A stretch of DNA of 50,951 nucleotides from Sporosarcina sp. P32b (GCF_002743335.1 NZ_PDZB01000023.1:1-50951); one strand, 5' to 3'. Counted from the stretch's first letter, positions 1 through 9,388 are shown. Notes: generated by a model from the sequence alone, not told the origin. Numbers and translations: made by a program.

Positions 1-150
1 AAGAGAAATTCGATTAGCTCGAGTTTCATTTGCTGGCATCAATTAAGATACTCATTTTGTTTGTGTCACCGTTAGGTGCACAAACTGTATTTCGTTAACG
101 TTTTGCTGTTCAGTTTTCAAGGTTCATGTTTTGCGCTTCTTGTAAAAGCG
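1..150 (-). other. rRNA operon leader (upstream of a 16S gene beyond the left edge)
   Basis: Read on the minus strand, this stretch carries the CTTGAAAACTGAACAGC type sequence that precedes 16S and 23S rRNA genes in Bacillota, followed by a hairpin with GTTTGTG/CACAAAC arms at 59-85. The operon should run leftwards, with the 16S gene starting just outside position 1. The neighbour ygxA also lies next to an rRNA operon in B. subtilis, which supports the reading. No mature rRNA sequence is visible. An internal 16S-23S spacer is a less likely alternative, because a promoter lies directly upstream. Confidence 0.7.
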
Positions 151-158
151 ACTTCTCT

Positions 159-188
159 AATATAGCTCATCTTGCTTTCATTCGTCAA
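159..188 (-). promoter_or_regulatory. SigA promoter of the rRNA operon
   Basis: On the minus strand TTGACG (183-188) is followed after 18 bases by TATATT (159-164). It points into the rRNA-type leader and lies downstream of the ygxA terminator, as expected for the promoter of an rRNA operon. The match is visual and no start site is known. Confidence 0.6.
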
Positions 189-311
189 GTCTTTTTTAAA
201 ATTCTTTTTTCGAATGTGTTGTACGCGTTGTTAGAACGTTTCTCCCAAGCGACATTTACTATAATAACATGACGTCAAAGAATAAGTCAACAACTATTTC
301 AATAAAAGTTA

Positions 312-335
312 TAGAGCGATCTCGGAATCGCTCTA
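312..335 (-). terminator. terminator of ygxA
   Basis: A perfect 9-bp stem TAGAGCGAT/ATCGCTCTA with a 6-base loop lies just after the ygxA stop codon. On the minus strand it is followed by a T-rich run. It separates ygxA from the rRNA promoter. Confidence 0.7.
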
Positions 336-341
336 CGACAG

Positions 342-1214
342 CTACCGAGCCCTTATAATACGGTACTCTCTATGGAATAGCAACTCATTTTTAGATGGTA
401 CTTGCGTAGTTTCAATTAAATGTTTATCTACCAAATACTCGATAAAGAACTCTAGGTCCGAGGAATACAACGCTAACTCTTCCTGTTCATGCAATTGCTG
501 GACGGTCCATGATTCCTTTTCACTCATGATAGTCAGCAAATGTACCGCAGCTTCATTTGTATAGTTATGGATGAAGAACTCACTTGCCAAGAACACCAAA
601 TCCAAACGTTTCCCTAGTTCCTCTTCACTGCCAATCAATTCTTCATATAACTTAAAAACAGCTGGATCTATTTTCTTCATTTGTGCCCAGACGGTATTTT
701 CAGGTAATACGTTGCGTTTAACGGCCACGAACCTTGCTAGGTGATGTAATGTATTGATCGCGTAAAGATAAGAATCCATATGTTGTTTTCTTTCGAAATG
801 AATTTTCCCTTCATTATAAGCGCGAATCATTTTAGCCATTTCCATCCCCATCTTAATGCCCCTACCAAACAGCGGTTCTTCGGATAAACGTTCTTTCAGT
901 CGTTCCGCATATTCATCACGGTCAAAGAATACTTTTCCGAGGATAAGCCAATCAATGATTTTCTTGTTTGTTCCTACAAGCAACCAATGTGTTAGTTGTC
1001 TTTCGCTAATGATGTGCATAGCCGCCTTACGTTTACCATCTGTATAGTGTTTGGTCTGAATGGGTATCTCATTGTTTGAGGTAATTATAAATAAGATTTC
1101 ATCAAAGGTATCAGTGATCGGGTCGTCTTCTCTTTGATTGCCAATGAGGAGCACACTTAATGTCTCAGGTAAACTAGCTCTCTCTTGGTACACTGGCCGT
1201 AGCATTTGTTCCAC
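342..1214 (-). CDS. ygxA: nucleotidyltransferase-like protein YgxA
   Basis: The 290-residue product resembles B. subtilis YgxA, annotated as a nucleotidyltransferase-like protein. Its biochemical role is not established. The sequence is soluble, with no signal peptide or membrane segment. Its N-terminal half carries the family-like stretch around LLVGTNKKIIDWLILGKVFFDRDEYAERL, split here as LLVGTNKKIID and WLILGKVFFDRDEY. The start is GTG, set 7 bases after GGAGG; an ATG three codons later has a poorer distance. The order rRNA operon-ygxA-ygzB-perR is the same as in B. subtilis, and this synteny is the main support for the name. A hairpin terminator follows the stop. The function is family inference only. 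Confidence 0.8.
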   Translation of the reverse strand: MEQMLRPVYQERASLPETLSVLLIGNQREDDPITDTFDEILFIITSNNEIPIQTKHYTDGKRKAAMHIISERQLTHWLLVGTNKKIIDWLILGKVFFDRDEYAERLKERLSEEPLFGRGIKMGMEMAKMIRAYNEGKIHFERKQHMDSYLYAINTLHHLARFVAVKRNVLPENTVWAQMKKIDPAVFKLYEELIGSEEELGKRLDLVFLASEFFIHNYTNEAAVHLLTIMSEKESWTVQQLHEQEELALYSSDLEFFIEYLVDKHLIETTQVPSKNELLFHREYRIIRAR

Positions 1215-1364
1215 TATCTCGCCTCCTAGCTTTCTATAAGATCATCTCGAATACTCTATTTCGACGAATTTCACACAAAATCCTTTATTTTAAAGGGAGT
1301 TTATACTGCAATTAAATAATAATATGATATATTAGGTGAGGATAGCGTTAGGAGGAAACTTAAG

Positions 1365-1721
1365 ATGAAGCCTTACAAAAATAAAATAAATCGTATTCGA
1401 TCATTTGCCTTAGCACTTATTTTCATTGGTGTTGTCATTATGTATGTCGGGATCTTTTTCCGTTCCAATGAAATTGTCATGTTGATCTTTATGTTCTTGG
1501 GAATGCTTGCAATTATCGGTAGTACAGTGGTGTACGCGTGGATTGGTACCTTGTCAACGCGGGCTGTACGAGTACAATGTCCGAATTGCGGTAAGCATAC
1601 TAAAGTGCTTGGACGAGTTGATATGTGTGGACATTGCCGTGAGCCATTAACACTCGATCCAAACCTTGAAGGTAAAGAATTCGATATCACGTATAATAAA
1701 AAAGTGAAGCAAGAAAAATAA
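1365..1721 (+). CDS. ygzB: UPF0295 membrane protein YgzB
   Basis: A 118-residue protein of the UPF0295/YgzB family with no assigned function. Two hydrophobic helices at about residues 13-32 and 37-60 form a hairpin. A cytosolic-type tail follows with two CxxC pairs (CPNC about 72-75, CGHC about 88-91), which look like a zinc-ribbon. AGGAGG lies 9 bases ahead of the ATG. It is divergent from ygxA and convergent with perR, with a shared bidirectional terminator at its end. The same neighbourhood exists in B. subtilis. Confidence 0.85.
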   Translation: MKPYKNKINRIRSFALALIFIGVVIMYVGIFFRSNEIVMLIFMFLGMLAIIGSTVVYAWIGTLSTRAVRVQCPNCGKHTKVLGRVDMCGHCREPLTLDPNLEGKEFDITYNKKVKQEK

Positions 1722-1726
1722 TACAA

Positions 1727-1767
1727 AATAAAAGAGTGTAACCCACAATGGGTTACACTCTTTTATT
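1727..1767. terminator. bidirectional terminator between ygzB and perR
   Basis: A long perfect stem (AAAAGAGTGTAACCC with its complement, loop ACAAT) is flanked by A-rich and T-rich runs on both sides. It serves the two convergent genes and overlaps the perR stop codon. Confidence 0.85.
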
Positions 1768-2209
1768 TCGCTTGAGTCTGTTGTGCTACTGCGCAGTCAG
1801 GACAAGTTCCATACACTTCTAAACGATGTGAATTTACTTGAAAACCCGTTACATGCGCTGCTAGACGTTCTACTTCTTCTAGACCAGGATGGTAGAAATC
1901 TACAATCTTTCCGCAATCGTCACAAATAATATGGTAATGATCATGTGTCACGAAATCAAAACGACTTGACGCATCTCCATATGTTAACTCCTTTACTAAT
2001 CCAGAGTTTTGGAATACACGCAAGTTGTTATAAACTGTCGCCACACTCATATTAGGAAAGTCTTCTTCTAGCGCTTTATAGATTTCATCAGCAGTTGGAT
2101 GTGAATGAGATGTGATTAAATACTCGAGAATCGCATGTCGTTGCGGAGTAATTCTCACACCACTTTCTTTCAATGTCACTAACGCATCTTTTAAGAATAC
2201 TCCAGGCAT
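1763..2209 (-). CDS. perR: peroxide-responsive repressor PerR
   Basis: A Fur-family metal-dependent repressor of peroxide-stress genes. Counted from the ATG at 2209, the protein has 148 residues. Every functional residue then falls on the B. subtilis PerR number: H37, D85, H91, H93 and D104 (regulatory Fe/Mn site, with H37 and H91 the oxidised histidines) and C96, C99, C136 and C139 (structural zinc). This agreement decides the start; an in-frame GTG 15 bases upstream overlaps the GAGGTG ribosome binding site and is rejected. An N-terminal winged helix (about 15-80) binds DNA. An exact PerR box lies in the promoter, so the gene should repress itself. bcp and pfeT, common members of the peroxide and iron regulons, are also in this window. 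Confidence 0.96.
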   Translation of the reverse strand: MPGVFLKDALVTLKESGVRITPQRHAILEYLITSHSHPTADEIYKALEEDFPNMSVATVYNNLRVFQNSGLVKELTYGDASSRFDFVTHDHYHIICDDCGKIVDFYHPGLEEVERLAAHVTGFQVNSHRLEVYGTCPDCAVAQQTQAK

Positions 2210-2241
2210 CGTAATGCACCTCACTTCATAAGGATTACTTC

Positions 2242-2270
2242 TTTATAATCATTATAATTAGTTTACTCAA
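2242..2270 (-). promoter_or_regulatory. perR promoter overlapping an exact PerR box
   Basis: On the minus strand TTGAGT (2265-2270), a 17-base spacer and TATAAA (2242-2247) form a SigA promoter. The 15-bp palindrome TTATAATCATTATAA at 2243-2257 matches the PerR box consensus TTATAATNATTATAA at every position. It covers the -10 region, so bound PerR should block RNA polymerase and give negative autoregulation. Confidence 0.9.
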
Positions 2271-2311
2271 CTATGAGGTGTATTGTCAACTATTCTGCCG
2301 ATAACGCTATA

Positions 2312-3256
2312 TTAATAGCCTTTTGCTAAATCCACTTGGTTGATGAGATCTCTGTTTCCCGCCACCCATTTCTCAAGATTAGTATCCATAATATCTAAGG
2401 AACGTTTAATGTATTGATCGGAAAGACTGGACATATGCGGGGATACCGTACAGTTCGGCAACTCCCAAAAAGGGCTATCTTTAGGTAATGGCTCTGTTTC
2501 AAAGACATCCAGTACCGCATGGCGGATTTCCTGTTGTTTTAACGCGTCTAACACATACTGCTCTCTTACTGCGTCCCCCCTACCCACGTTCATAAAGACA
2601 GCTGTCTCCTTCATTGCGCGGAAATGCTCTGGCTGATAAATCCATCGCGTTTGAGGAGTGCTTGGCAATATGGAAATCACATAATCGACATGAGGAAGCT
2701 TTTCAAGAATTTCATTCAAGGAAATCGTTTCGTTCATATAAGGATTTGAATGCCCTGAACGGTTACATCCGATTGTATGTACATGAAATGCTTGCAAAAG
2801 TCTTCCGATTTCTTCGCCAATCGCTCCAGTTCCTACTATTAATGCAGTGGAGTGATTCACTTCACCTGGTAAAGAGTCTAGCTCCCACTCTTTTTCAGCT
2901 TCTCTCTTATAAATACCTGGTAAACCCCTTTCAAGTGATAATAAATGAGCTAATACAGATTCGGCTAACGGCATTTTATGAACACCATGAGAATTGGTGA
3001 CTAGAACATCTTGCGCCTGAAGTGCTTCGATCGGCAATGTATCGACTCCTACAGCCGCAACCATGACCCATTTCAGTTCAGTAGCTTTTTCGACATGTTC
3101 TGCTTTCAAATCTCCACCATCTGTCACGATTACTTCTATATCTTCTAACGACACTTCATCAATATTGGTTGTATACAGGAATTCCACATTTGAATACTTC
3201 TCTTTTAATTGCTCTTTAAATGAAGTTTTGATCTTAAATGTAAATAATATCTTCAT
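2312..3256 (-). CDS. D-isomer-specific 2-hydroxyacid dehydrogenase
   Basis: A 314-residue NAD(P)-dependent dehydrogenase of the D-2-hydroxyacid family. The Rossmann nucleotide loop GTGAIG is at about 142-147. The catalytic triad can be placed as Arg in NVGRGD, Glu in FETEPLP and His in SPHMSS. The length is normal for the short GhrA/phosphoglycerate-dehydrogenase-like members. The substrate cannot be told from sequence; a hydroxypyruvate, glyoxylate or 2-ketoacid reductase is plausible. The ATG follows CTAGGAGG at good distance. The gene starts 12 bases after the bcp stop, so the two are probably one transcript. Confidence 0.85.
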   Translation of the reverse strand: MKILFTFKIKTSFKEQLKEKYSNVEFLYTTNIDEVSLEDIEVIVTDGGDLKAEHVEKATELKWVMVAAVGVDTLPIEALQAQDVLVTNSHGVHKMPLAESVLAHLLSLERGLPGIYKREAEKEWELDSLPGEVNHSTALIVGTGAIGEEIGRLLQAFHVHTIGCNRSGHSNPYMNETISLNEILEKLPHVDYVISILPSTPQTRWIYQPEHFRAMKETAVFMNVGRGDAVREQYVLDALKQQEIRHAVLDVFETEPLPKDSPFWELPNCTVSPHMSSLSDQYIKRSLDIMDTNLEKWVAGNRDLINQVDLAKGY

Positions 3257-3268
3257 AGTGATTGCCTC

Positions 3269-3742
3269 CTAGTTCGTCAGTTGCTCAAGTGTCGCAAGTG
3301 CATCTTCCACATGACCTTTCACACGAACTTTCCGCCATTCTTTCACTACGGTACCTGTTGGATCAATCAAGAATGTAGATCGTTCTATTCCCATATACTC
3401 TTTTCCGAAGTTCTTCTTTAGCTTCCAAACACCATACTGTTCAGCTACCGCATGATCTTCATCCACAAGCAAAGAAAATGGCAAGCTGTGCTTCGCGATA
3501 AACTTTTGGTGAGACGCTTCATGATCTGGACTGACACCAAGTATTACCGCATTTAGCCCTTCAAAATCTGATTGCGCATCACGAAAATCACAAGCCTCTG
3601 TTGTACAACCAGGTGTGGAGTCTTTCGGATAAAAATACAATACTACATAACTTTTCCCTCTGAATTGATTCAATGAAATCATTTCGCCATTTTCATTTGC
3701 TAGCGAAAATGCAGGTGCTTGTTTTCCTTCTAATTTTTCCAT
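3269..3742 (-). CDS. bcp: thioredoxin-dependent peroxiredoxin (Bcp/YgaF)
   Basis: A 157-residue peroxiredoxin of the Bcp/PrxQ class that reduces hydrogen peroxide and organic hydroperoxides with thioredoxin as electron donor. The peroxidatic Cys46 lies in the PGCTTEACDFRD motif and the resolving Cys51 is five residues on, the usual Bcp spacing. The thioredoxin fold spans the protein, with YFYPKDSTPG before the active site. GGAGG lies upstream of the ATG. It is the first gene of a probable two-gene unit with the downstream dehydrogenase and lies close to perR, as in B. subtilis (ygaF). No PerR box was seen upstream. Confidence 0.93.
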   Translation of the reverse strand: MEKLEGKQAPAFSLANENGEMISLNQFRGKSYVVLYFYPKDSTPGCTTEACDFRDAQSDFEGLNAVILGVSPDHEASHQKFIAKHSLPFSLLVDEDHAVAEQYGVWKLKKNFGKEYMGIERSTFLIDPTGTVVKEWRKVRVKGHVEDALATLEQLTN

Positions 3743-3912
3743 TAAGAATCCTCCTCTAATAAAAATGAATAGTACACTTCGATCTCTCTTTACTTATCGT
3801 ATAGGAAGTTTTTGAATTTTACAATTTACCTATACTTCACTCTGAAGGTAGAGACTTCACTCCCATTAATGCTAAAATGGATAACGTATAATTGATTTGG
3901 AGGAATTAACTA

Positions 3913-5199
3913 ATGAACCGAAAAAATTCAGAAGCAATCTACGCAGAAGCATGTGAACATATTGTGGGTGGTGTCAATAGCCCAGCCCGAGCTTACGGAG
4001 CGGTTGGCGGAGGTGCACCTACTGTTATGGAACGTGCAGAAGGCGCTTATTTCTATGATGTAGATGGTAATCGTTATATTGACTACTTAGGAGCATACGG
4101 CCCGATTATTACAGGACACGCGCATCCTCACATAACAAAAGCCATTACGAAGGCAGCGGAAACAGGTGTACTCTATGGAACGCCTACACGCCACGAAGTA
4201 CAATTTGCAAAAATGTTAAAAGAAGCTATTCCAGGAATGGACAAAGTTCGTTTCGTTAACTCCGGTACAGAAGCTGTTATGACAACAATTCGTGTAGCAA
4301 GAGCTTATACTGGTCGTACAAAGATTATGAAGTTCGCTGGTTGCTATCACGGTCACTCGGATCTTGTATTAGTAGCTGCTGGATCTGGTCCCGCTACTTT
4401 AGGCACGCCAGATTCTGCAGGCGTCCCTTCTTCTATCGCGAAAGAGGTCATTACGATTCCGTTCAATGATCCCGAAAGCTATAAAGAAGCGATGAAGCAA
4501 TGGGGCGATGAACTTGCTTGTATTCTCATCGAACCGATTGTCGGGAACTTTGGAATCGTCGAGCCAAATGAAGGTTTCTTGGAACTTGTTCATGAGTTAG
4601 CTAAAGAACAAGGCGTTTTGACTGTCTATGATGAGGTCATTACAGCATTCCGTTTTCATTATGGTGCAGCACAGACATTACTTGGCCTTCAGCCGGATTT
4701 AACAGCGTTCGGGAAGATTATCGGCGGCGGCTTACCTATTGGCGCATACGGCGGTAAAAAAGAAATTATGGAACAAGTTGCCCCACTAGGGCCGGCTTAT
4801 CAAGCTGGAACAATGGCTGGAAATCCTGCATCTATGCTTTCTGGAATTGCTTGTCTGGAAGTGCTTCAAGAACCGGGCATCTATGAAGAAATGGATCGCT
4901 TAGGCGGGTTACTTGAAGATGGTATTCTAGAACTAGCTAAAAAACACAGTGTCCAATTGACGATCAATCGTCTCGGAGGCGCACTTACATTGTTCTTCAC
5001 AGACGTCAAAGTGGAAAACTACAAGCAAGCTGAAGCAACAGACGGTGAAATTTTCGGTCGTTTCTTTAAAGGGATGCTGAAAAACGGTGTCAACTTGGCA
5101 CCATCTAAGTATGAAGCATGGTTCTTAACTTCTGCTCATACAGAATCCGATATAAACGAAACTCTTGAAGCAGTAGATCACGCATTTAAGGCGCTTTGA
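3913..5199 (+). CDS. gsaB: glutamate-1-semialdehyde 2,1-aminomutase (HemL2/GsaB)
   Basis: A 428-residue PLP-dependent class III aminotransferase-fold enzyme that converts glutamate-1-semialdehyde to 5-aminolevulinate in C5 haem synthesis. PLP-binding Lys268 is in [17 protein letters not shown]; Asp240 in [10 protein letters not shown] contacts the pyridine nitrogen; SGTEA at about 117-121 binds phosphate. GGAGG precedes the ATG. In B. subtilis gsaB is a paralogue of the haem-operon hemL and occupies the same locus, between the perR/bcp and ygaE/ygaD genes, so this is probably the second copy. It may serve haem demand under peroxide stress, but that is inference. Confidence 0.93.
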   Translation: MNRKNSEAIYAEACEHIVGGVNSPARAYGAVGGGAPTVMERAEGAYFYDVDGNRYIDYLGAYGPIITGHAHPHITKAITKAAETGVLYGTPTRHEVQFAKMLKEAIPGMDKVRFVNSGTEAVMTTIRVARAYTGRTKIMKFAGCYHGHSDLVLVAAGSGPATLGTPDSAGVPSSIAKEVITIPFNDPESYKEAMKQWGDELACILIEPIVGNFGIVEPNEGFLELVHELAKEQGVLTVYDEVITAFRFHYGAAQTLLGLQPDLTAFGKIIGGGLPIGAYGGKKEIMEQVAPLGPAYQAGTMAGNPASMLSGIACLEVLQEPGIYEEMDRLGGLLEDGILELAKKHSVQLTINRLGGALTLFFTDVKVENYKQAEATDGEIFGRFFKGMLKNGVNLAPSKYEAWFLTSAHTESDINETLEAVDHAFKAL

Positions 5200-5209
5200 A
5201 ATAGAACAA

Positions 5210-5238
5210 TTGACCGTTTTATGCGTATATTGTAAAGT
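5210..5238 (+). promoter_or_regulatory. probable promoter of ygaE
   Basis: TTGACC (5210-5215), a 17-base spacer and TAAAGT (5233-5238) lie 36 bases ahead of the ygaE start codon. The -35 is good and the -10 is moderate. Confidence 0.45.
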
Positions 5239-5273
5239 AAGCATAAAAGAGCTTTTAGGAAAGGAATTACCCA

Positions 5274-6353
5274 ATGAAACTTGGTGCCCGCGTCTTTAAG
5301 ACGGGTATTGCGATTGTATTTGCTCTGTTTCTCGCAAATTTATTAGAATTACCTACAGCAGTGTTCGCAGGTATTGCAGCTATTTTCGCAATCCAACCCT
5401 CTATTTACAGATCATACTTAACAATAGTAGAACAATTGCAAGGTAATTTAATCGGTGCCACTATAGCAGTCTTATTCACTCTCATCTTCGGGCCTCAACT
5501 AATAATTGTCGGTTTGGCGGCTGTCATCGTCATGACCATTATGTTGAAACTCGGCCTCGAAAAATCTATGTCACTTGCACTCGTTACGATGATTGCAGTG
5601 ATGGAGGTTAAAGATGATGCCTTCTTAACATTTGCCCTTCTTCGTGTAGGTACAATTTTGGTAGGTGTACTAGCGGCGTTCATTGTGAATCTAGTGTTCA
5701 TGCCACCGAAATATGAAACGAAACTGTTTCAGGCGATTCATCAGGCACAGGACGAAATTATTCGTTGGACGCGTCTAGCAGGTCGTCAAGTGTCTGAACA
5801 TACTGCTATGAAGAAATCGTTGAGTAAGTTAAAGGAACGTCTGATACAAATTGATCAGCTGTACTTATTATTTAAAGAAGAGCGCAGCTATTTCAAGAAA
5901 ACTACTGCCGCAAAAGCGAGACGGCTTGTTGTCTATCGACAATTGATCGCTACAACTAGGAGTAGTTATGACGTTCTTAAAAGGATGCATATGTATGAAA
6001 ATGAACTCATCAATCTTCCGGAGCATTTCCGAATGATGATTCAGGAGCGTCTAGAGTCATTACTCGTCTATCATGAACAACTTCATCTGAAATTCGTTGG
6101 TAAGCTAAAAGCGGATTTCGACGACGATGAAACACATAGTGAGTTTATGCAACGACAAGAAGTAATGAATATTTTCGTGAAGGAAATTGCAATCACCAAT
6201 GAAGAAGAAGAGTTTTCTTCTTATCATTTACTTCATGTCCTCTCGTCCATCCTGAATTACGAGGAACAGCTAGAACATCTGGATACGCTGATCACTTCTT
6301 ATCAAACACGGTATGAAGATGAAGAGAACATTTTAGAAGATGAATTCTATTAA
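5274..6353 (+). CDS. ygaE: aromatic acid exporter family protein YgaE
   Basis: A 359-residue membrane protein of the aromatic acid exporter/FUSC-like family, equivalent to B. subtilis YgaE. The N-terminal 150 residues hold about six closely packed hydrophobic helices. The rest is a charged, largely helical cytosolic domain ending in an acidic tail (DEENILEDEF). No transport substrate is known for the Gram-positive members. AGGAAAGGA precedes the ATG. It follows gsaB in the same direction but with its own likely promoter, and ends at a strong bidirectional terminator. Confidence 0.8.
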   Translation: MKLGARVFKTGIAIVFALFLANLLELPTAVFAGIAAIFAIQPSIYRSYLTIVEQLQGNLIGATIAVLFTLIFGPQLIIVGLAAVIVMTIMLKLGLEKSMSLALVTMIAVMEVKDDAFLTFALLRVGTILVGVLAAFIVNLVFMPPKYETKLFQAIHQAQDEIIRWTRLAGRQVSEHTAMKKSLSKLKERLIQIDQLYLLFKEERSYFKKTTAAKARRLVVYRQLIATTRSSYDVLKRMHMYENELINLPEHFRMMIQERLESLLVYHEQLHLKFVGKLKADFDDDETHSEFMQRQEVMNIFVKEIAITNEEEEFSSYHLLHVLSSILNYEEQLEHLDTLITSYQTRYEDEENILEDEFY

Positions 6354-6354
6354 T

Positions 6355-6394
6355 AAAACGGCACAAGACTATACTAGTCTTGTGCCGTTTTTAT
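6355..6394. terminator. bidirectional terminator between ygaE and ygaD
   Basis: A 17-bp perfect stem (AAAACGGCACAAGACTA and complement) with a 3-base loop (TAC), with an A run before and a T run after. It sits between two convergent genes. Confidence 0.9.
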
Positions 6395-6482
6395 TTGTAT
6401 AAATAGTTGAAGTTCATTTGCCGAATGGTTCGCATTTTCGTTACAGTACACACGCTGATCCTGCCCATGTCCACCTTTCTAC

Positions 6483-8228
6483 TTATCCCCCAAGCTCTTG
6501 ACGATTGTATAAGCCAGCGTAGGTACCGTTTAGTTTCATCAATTCCTTATGGGTACCTGATTCTTTTAAATCACCGTGATCTATTACATAAATACAATCC
6601 GCATGCGTAATGGTAGATAGTCGATGAGCGACGATTAGTGTAGTGCGATCGTGTGCTAAGCGTTCTAATGAATCCTGGATAAGCGCTTCGCTTTCTAAAT
6701 CCAAGGCGGAAGTTGCTTCATCCAAGATGAGCAATGCCGGGTTCTTTAGGAAGACGCGAGCAATGGATATACGTTGCTTCTGTCCACCTGACAACTTCAC
6801 GCCCCGTTCCCCTACCCTCGTATCGTATCCTTCGCTCAATGTTTCAATAAAATCATGCGCATTTGCGGCTTTTGCTGCAGCGATGACTTCTTCGTCAGTG
6901 GCATCTGGCTTCCCCATCAAAATATTACTTTTGACAGAATCACTGAACAAAATTGAATCTTGAAGTACCATACCGGTCTGATCACGAAGCGATTTAACCT
7001 TTACGTCGCGGATATCATGGCCGTCGATGCGAATAGCACCAGACGTCACGTCGTAAAATCTTGGGATCAAACTGATAATGGTTGATTTCCCACCCCCACT
7101 CATACCAACAAGTGCAGCTGTTTCACCAGGGCGGATCTTCAAACTAATATTTGACAGTACTTCCTCTTCTTCATATGCAAAGCTGACACGATCAAACTCG
7201 ATCTCCCCAGCAATCGATGGTAATGCTTTTGCATCCTCTTTATCAACAACGTCATACTTTTCATTCATTAATTCTAGTACTCTATCCATCGAAGCAAATG
7301 ATTGCGTCAATGAAGTGGATGAATTAACTAGTCGACGTAAAGGTGAGTATAGTCTTTCTATAAATGCGATGAAAGCGACCATCGTTCCGACAGTTAATGA
7401 ACCGTTGATTACTTGGTAACCTGCATAGCCAATGACGAGTAATGGAGCCACATCGGTAATCGTATTAACGACTGCAAACGCTTTGGCATTCCAACGTGTA
7501 TGTTCAATTGCCCGGTCAAGGAATTTATTGTTCACTTCATCAAAACGTTCCTGCTCTTTGTCTTCGATTGCAAAACTTTTAATAATACTTACTCCCGCCA
7601 CACGCTCATGCAAATAACTTTGTACATCAGCGAGCGCCTGAGATCGTTTACGTGTTAACTGACGCAATTTACCGAAGAAATGTTTGACACTGAATGCATA
7701 AAACGGAAATGCCAGCAATGTGACAAGCGTTAGCTCCACATCCAAAGTCAACATAATAGCAATTGCAATAATAATAGTTGCCAAGTCAAGCCAGACATTC
7801 ATCAAACCAATCATGACGAAGTTTTTTGTTTGCTCTACGTCATTGATCACCCGCGAAATCACTTCACCCGCACGTGTATTTGAATAAAAGCGCAGTCCAA
7901 GCTTTTGTAAATGACTATACAGTGATTTACGGATATCGAACAAAATTTTATTACTTACTAATTGCGCGTAGTATTGACGATAATATTCCACAGGCGGACG
8001 GATCAAGAAGAACACAATGATCGTCCCGCCAAGCCAATAAAATAATTGCTGTGTTTTATCCGAATCACTTAACGTCGGGGAACCGATAATATCATCAATC
8101 ACAATTTTAATTAGTAATGGTAAAAATAGTGGAATCGCAAACTTCACAACACCAATGAGAACAGTGAAGACAATTTGCCAGTTATAAGGCTTTACAAATT
8201 GAAGATAACGTTTAATGCTTTCGCCCAT
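6483..8228 (-). CDS. ygaD: ABC transporter, fused permease and ATPase (YgaD)
   Basis: A 581-residue half-transporter of the MsbA/LmrA type, probably working as a homodimeric exporter. An N-terminal six-helix permease domain (about 10-310) is fused to an ATPase domain (about 330-580) with Walker [11 protein letters not shown]-loop, signature LSGGQKQR, Walker [13 protein letters not shown] and H-loop VAHRLST. Walker A has G in place of the commoner S in GxSGxGK. The ATG at 8228 follows AGGAGG; a longer frame to 8270 has no ribosome binding site and would cross a terminator. Length and position match B. subtilis YgaD. The substrate is unknown; lipid or drug export is the family-level guess. Confidence 0.9.
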   Translation of the reverse strand: MGESIKRYLQFVKPYNWQIVFTVLIGVVKFAIPLFLPLLIKIVIDDIIGSPTLSDSDKTQQLFYWLGGTIIVFFLIRPPVEYYRQYYAQLVSNKILFDIRKSLYSHLQKLGLRFYSNTRAGEVISRVINDVEQTKNFVMIGLMNVWLDLATIIIAIAIMLTLDVELTLVTLLAFPFYAFSVKHFFGKLRQLTRKRSQALADVQSYLHERVAGVSIIKSFAIEDKEQERFDEVNNKFLDRAIEHTRWNAKAFAVVNTITDVAPLLVIGYAGYQVINGSLTVGTMVAFIAFIERLYSPLRRLVNSSTSLTQSFASMDRVLELMNEKYDVVDKEDAKALPSIAGEIEFDRVSFAYEEEEVLSNISLKIRPGETAALVGMSGGGKSTIISLIPRFYDVTSGAIRIDGHDIRDVKVKSLRDQTGMVLQDSILFSDSVKSNILMGKPDATDEEVIAAAKAANAHDFIETLSEGYDTRVGERGVKLSGGQKQRISIARVFLKNPALLILDEATSALDLESEALIQDSLERLAHDRTTLIVAHRLSTITHADCIYVIDHGDLKESGTHKELMKLNGTYAGLYNRQELGG

Positions 8229-8243
8229 CGTGTTCCTCCTACT

Positions 8244-8275
8244 AAAAAAACCTGACTTGCACGAGTGCAAGCAGG
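8244..8275 (-). terminator. terminator between ygaC and ygaD
   Basis: On the minus strand an imperfect hairpin (CCTGCTTGCAC/GTGCAAGTCAGG) is followed by seven T residues. It lies between the ygaC stop and the ygaD ribosome binding site, so ygaD is expected to have partly independent expression. Confidence 0.7.
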
Positions 8276-8276
8276 T

Positions 8277-8825
8277 CTAGATTTGCTCTTCTTGGATTTG
8301 CTTATAAAATTCAAAACGTGATGTCCAAACATCAATGAAATCAGGAGCAAATGGACCCTTCCTTTGCTTGATCCAGCCAAGAAGCTTCTTTAAGTTATCC
8401 TGCAAGATTAAATCGATGACTTCTGGATAATTCATTTGACGTTTATGATCTGAATATTCATCTTCATCGAGAATCAAATAGCTCATATCAGGAAACACTT
8501 TAACGTCCAAGTCATAATCGATATACTTCAAGTACTTTTCATCGTAAACGAATGGTGAACTCATATTAACGTAATAGTAGACACCATCTTCACGCAACAT
8601 ACAAATGATGTTAAACCAGTTTTCCGCATGAAAATAGCAGATGGATGGTTCACGTGTCAGCCACGTGCGACCATCTGACTCAGTCACGAGCGTGCGTTCA
8701 TTGCCACCGATGATAATATTGCGTGTACCTTTTAAAACGAGTGTCTCTTGCCAGACACGGTGAATTTTGCCGTTATGTTTGTAGCTGTGTATCTGTACTG
8801 TTTCTCCTTCTTTTGGAATCGCCAT
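8277..8825 (-). CDS. ygaC: DUF402 nucleoside tri-/diphosphatase (YgaC/Ntdp)
   Basis: A 182-residue protein of the DUF402/UPF0374 family. The Staphylococcus aureus member (Ntdp) hydrolyses nucleoside tri- and diphosphates, so this is a likely cytosolic nucleotide phosphatase. Visible family features are the N-terminal [14 protein letters not shown], the central [14 protein letters not shown] segment (here [10 protein letters not shown]), YYVNMSSPF and the acidic [11 protein letters not shown]. The ATG follows AAGGTGG. The gene lies just upstream of ygaD, as in B. subtilis. The enzymatic assignment comes from the family; catalysis is not shown for this copy. Confidence 0.85.
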   Translation of the reverse strand: MAIPKEGETVQIHSYKHNGKIHRVWQETLVLKGTRNIIIGGNERTLVTESDGRTWLTREPSICYFHAENWFNIICMLREDGVYYYVNMSSPFVYDEKYLKYIDYDLDVKVFPDMSYLILDEDEYSDHKRQMNYPEVIDLILQDNLKKLLGWIKQRKGPFAPDFIDVWTSRFEFYKQIQEEQI

Positions 8826-8960
8826 TTTTATACCACCTTTGAGCCTTGCCGCTCTTGCTATCTGTTCATTATACCAACAGCTTTCCTAAATTTAAAACGA
8901 TTCAACCATCTATTTCGTAATTCATTCAATACAGTAGGTCCACAGCATGCTTTTTCACAC

Positions 8961-9004
8961 AAAAAAACCGGTAGAAATGGCTTATACTAGCCTTTTCTAC
9001 CGGT
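8961..9004 (-). terminator. terminator of sspE
   Basis: On the minus strand an ACCGGTAGAAA...TTTCTACCGGT stem is followed by seven T residues directly after the sspE stop codon. Confidence 0.85.
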
Positions 9005-9019
9005 CGGTGATGTTCCTGC

Positions 9020-9334
9020 TTAGTTTGAACCTTTATTTTGGTTCGCACGTGCTCCTGAAGCATTTTGTTTGTTTGCTTCTGCTTTGTTAATTTGTTTCTT
9101 CACTTCATTGACATCTGTTTCAGATCCGAACTCCTCATTCATAGAGGACTGCATCGCGGATGAAGAAGACTGCATGTTCATCGCAGATTGCGCGTTTTGC
9201 TGACGTACTTGATTGACGTCCGTCTCGGAAGCGAACTCTTCATTCATCGATTGTTGCGCATTCTGTTTTTTCACTTGGTTCGCATCTGTTATAGATGGAT
9301 CTTGCTGTGAATTACGTTTTGATTGATTTGGCAT
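9020..9334 (-). CDS. sspE: gamma-type small acid-soluble spore protein
   Basis: A 104-residue spore storage protein of the gamma-SASP family, degraded for amino acids during germination. The composition is typical: rich in Q, N, S and A, with no Cys or Trp. Two copies of the family repeat NEEF(A/G)SETDVN are at about residues 31-41 and 67-77. The EFASE-like sites are where the GPR germination protease cuts. The ATG follows CGGAGGTG. A SigG promoter (9358-9388) lies upstream, so expression should be forespore specific. It sits next to mutY, as in B. subtilis apart from the missing fabL. The gene is direct evidence that the organism makes spores. Confidence 0.95.
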   Translation of the reverse strand: MPNQSKRNSQQDPSITDANQVKKQNAQQSMNEEFASETDVNQVRQQNAQSAMNMQSSSSAMQSSMNEEFGSETDVNEVKKQINKAEANKQNASGARANQNKGSN

Positions 9335-9357
9335 GTTTTATTCACCTCCGTACTCAC

Positions 9358-9388
9358 TATGATGTCCTGTTAGTCGGAGTTTTATTCA
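9358..9388 (-). promoter_or_regulatory. SigG (forespore) promoter of sspE
   Basis: On the minus strand TGAATA (9383-9388), an 18-base spacer and CATCATA (9358-9364) match the SigG consensus GMATR-N18-CATNHTA at all defined positions. It lies about 25 bases ahead of the sspE start codon. Location and gene content agree. Confidence 0.85.

Noticed and set aside
250..290. Second rRNA promoter
   Set aside because: TTGACG at 273-278 on the minus strand has no -10 at 16-18 bases, and the TATAGT nearby has no usable -35.
856..1047. ORF opposite ygxA (and many similar antisense ORFs under other genes)
   Set aside because: Shadow frame of a well-supported gene, without ribosome binding site or plausible product.
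3743..3912. PerR box between bcp and gsaB
   Set aside because: AT-rich sequence, but no 7-1-7 palindrome close to the consensus.
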